DNA from: Pyrinomonadaceae bacterium
GTDB taxonomy: Bacteria; Acidobacteriota; Blastocatellia; Pyrinomonadales; Pyrinomonadaceae
DNA length: 7,072 nucleotides
Reading direction: 5' to 3'
Assembly: GCA_025929655.1 (NCBI GenBank)
Contig: JAICPV010000107.1
Location: 1-7,072, forward strand
Shown piece by piece: positions 5,864 through 7,072 of this stretch; positions within the stretch are counted from its first letter, which is position 1; each line of letters starts with the position of its first letter. The translations under genes were made by a program, and so were the position numbers. Under the pieces are notes generated by a model, which saw nothing but the letters and a program-made list of their open reading frames with translations, was not told the origin of the DNA and did not search any database.

Positions 5864-5893
5864 GTCATCAATTTCGAATTAGGCCCAAAGCCA

Positions 5894-5922
5894 AAGATAA
5901 ATAATTGAAAATAAACTGACAA
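5894..5922 (-). promoter_or_regulatory. Candidate sigma70 promoter of the SDR gene
   Basis: On the minus strand TTGTCA (5917-5922, five of six to TTGACA) is followed by a 17-base AT-rich spacer and TATCTT (5894-5899, four of six to TATAAT). Transcription would begin near 5887, giving a leader of about 34 bases that includes the AGGAG. Spacing and AT-richness make this the best conventional promoter in the window. Confidence 0.5.
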
Positions 5923-6001
5923 GTTGGCGAATCCGAAAGCCTCGGCCGGCGGCACACGGTTTGCGATGGAAACCGCAGCGGGCCGCTTCGATCCTCGCCG
6001 A

Positions 6002-6021
6002 GATTCTGCAAGTGATTCTGC
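6002..6021. repeat. Direct repeat GATTCTGC twice, upstream of pilin gene
   Basis: GATTCTGC occurs at 6002-6009 and again at 6014-6021, a 12-base period in the gap between the divergent SDR and pilin genes. A weak TATTAA lies at 6032-6037 without a good -35. The pair could be a regulator site near the pilin promoter. There is no further support. The rest of 5923-6087 shows nothing I can name. Confidence 0.3.
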
Positions 6022-6087
6022 CACAATAGCTTATTAAATCGGCCGTCGCAGCGCGGGTGCCGCGGAATGTCACTTCACTAACAATTG

Positions 6088-6525
6088 ATGTCACCAATGG
6101 CAAGTTTTTATTCTTCCAGCGATCAAAATGGATTCTCGCTGATCGAAGCAGTAATGGTCCTCGCGATAATCGCGTTATTGACCGCCGTCGCGGTTCCCTC
6201 GCTGATGAGCTCGAAGGATGCCGCGGAAAAGGCGGCGCTCGTGGTAAGCCTGCGTGGAATGCACACCGACCAGGTGGCTTACCACACAACGCGTAATCGA
6301 TACGCGCGTTTAAGCGAACTGAACGAGTATTCGGGGAGCCTTTACGGGCAGGTCAATGGCAGCATGCTGATGCGGAAAAACTGGATATATTTGATGACGC
6401 CGACGCCCACAAATGCGACCCTGAAAACACGCTATCAAACTCTTGCCTACCAGATGCGCGCCGGCCGCATTTCATCGGCATACCTCATCGCCCAGGACGG
6501 CCTGGTTCATACACTCATCCAATAG
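6088..6525 (+). CDS. Type IV pilin-like / pseudopilin protein
   Basis: The N-terminus carries a prepilin peptidase site: a 15-residue hydrophilic leader ending in G15, then FSLIE, with E20 as the conserved Glu5 of the mature protein. A hydrophobic helix runs to about residue 37 (VMVLAIIALLTAVAVPSL). This is the standard signal for cleavage and N-methylation by PilD-type peptidase and for assembly into a type IV pilus or type II secretion pseudopilus. The mature chain is about 130 residues, the size of a minor or pseudopilin. It contains no cysteine, so the disulphide-bonded D-loop of major pilins is absent. The ATG at 6088 is preferred; ATG 6097 gives a 12-residue leader and TTG 6085 is also in frame. 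No SD is visible. No other secretion or pilus gene is in the window, so the machine it serves must be encoded elsewhere. Confidence 0.8.
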   Translation: MSPMASFYSSSDQNGFSLIEAVMVLAIIALLTAVAVPSLMSSKDAAEKAALVVSLRGMHTDQVAYHTTRNRYARLSELNEYSGSLYGQVNGSMLMRKNWIYLMTPTPTNATLKTRYQTLAYQMRAGRISSAYLIAQDGLVHTLIQ

Positions 6526-6548
6526 CCTCACAGGATGCTCATTGTTTT

Positions 6549-7072
6549 ATGATCGACGATACCTTCGAACGCCTCAGCGAAGAGGCCATGTCCCTTCGAA
6601 TAGCCGAGAAGTTTTTCTCAGAGGTCGAGCGCTCGCTGCTTCGGGAACCGCAGCCGACGTTTGACGTTTCGGCGGTCAAAGAGCATCTGAAGCATCTCAA
6701 CCCGCGCTCCGGAGCGGACGAAGAAGCCCGCAATTCGGCGGTCGATGGCCTCCGCGTCGAGTACGACCGGTGGCGAAAGAAGCTGGAAGCGACGGACGCC
6801 TCGATCGAAACGTTTCACATCCGCAGGTTTTGCGATTCGGTAACCATCTCGCTTAACGACACGATCTTCTATTCGCTCGCGCGGTTTTACCGGGCGGTCC
6901 GTCTAACGCGCGAGACGCAGTCGAAATTCGATCTGATGATGACGCGGGCATTTGCTCGCGAAATGCGCGGGCGTCTGCGACATTCGCAGTTCGATCGCGA
7001 AAAGGTCACGGAACAGGTCCGCGAACTTTATTCTGGATGGACGGAAAGTTCGATGGGACTCGGCGCGGCCGA
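6549..7072 (+). CDS. Unrecognised helical cytoplasmic protein (3' end outside window)
   Basis: The frame opens with ATG at 6549 and has no stop through the last base, giving 174 codons plus two bases. Third positions are strongly G or C, as in the other genes, which supports real coding. The chain is rich in Arg, Glu, Phe and Ser and looks mainly helical. It begins MIDDTFERLSEEAMSLRIAE, has a charged middle (VEYDRWRKKLEA near 71-82), and has a segment near 97-115 (DSVTISLNDTIFYSLARFY) followed by basic stretches. No signal peptide, membrane helix or catalytic motif is seen and I do not recognise a family. It begins 23 bases after the pilin stop, with AGGA at 6532-6535 as a distant, weak SD. 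Co-transcription with the pilin gene is likely, and a role in pilus or secretion function is possible but unproven. Confidence 0.7.
   Translation, partial: MIDDTFERLSEEAMSLRIAEKFFSEVERSLLREPQPTFDVSAVKEHLKHLNPRSGADEEARNSAVDGLRVEYDRWRKKLEATDASIETFHIRRFCDSVTISLNDTIFYSLARFYRAVRLTRETQSKFDLMMTRAFAREMRGRLRHSQFDREKVTEQVRELYSGWTESSMGLGAA

Noticed and set aside
5879..6289. Minus-strand frame of 136 codons across the SDR-pilin gap
   Set aside because: Overlaps the pilin N-terminus antisense and would sit over the SDR promoter; Pro/Arg/Ser-rich with no motif.

Overview
The window reads as an ordinary stretch of bacterial chromosome with moderately high GC. It carries seven genes whose starts lie inside the window, plus a large gene cut by the left edge. 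No ribosomal, tRNA, phage, transposase or CRISPR sequence is visible. The mix of genes suggests a soil bacterium of the Acidobacteriota (Blastocatellia type) or a similar lineage: a very large M14 zinc carboxypeptidase with a C-terminal amidotransferase-like fold, a stand-alone type IV pilin-like protein, and short unassigned membrane and zinc-ribbon proteins. This placement is an inference from gene style, not from a marker gene.

Layout. Positions 1-2058 (+) hold the C-terminal 685 codons of a secreted-type M14 peptidase. Positions 2157-2642 (+) encode an SRPBCC/START-fold protein. Its frame stays open and coding-like for 46 codons after the stop, to a TAG at 2781-2783. Positions 2784-2941 contain two overlapping hairpins, followed by a GTG-started four-helix membrane protein (2942-3340, +). 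Four genes then run leftward on the minus strand. In transcription order they are an SDR oxidoreductase (5852 to 5103), an exported bicupin-like protein (4928 to 4236), an RDD-family membrane protein (4183 to 3650) and a two-CxxC zinc-ribbon protein (3637 to 3365). The SDR gene has its own SD and a plausible sigma70 promoter. Diverging from it on the plus strand are a prepilin-like protein (6088-6525) and, 23 bases later, an unrecognised helical protein that runs off the right edge (6549-7072).

How the genes work together. No single pathway links the window. The RDD and zinc-ribbon genes, 12 bases apart, may form a unit. The pilin-like gene and its follower may form another. The M14 peptidase and the cupin protein probably act outside the cytoplasm. 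The most general signal is that five genes lack a Shine-Dalgarno sequence and instead carry a TANNNT hexamer 7-9 bases before the start codon, the layout expected of leaderless transcripts. The SDR gene has a classical leader. I see no convincing new defence, mobile or biosynthetic system here.
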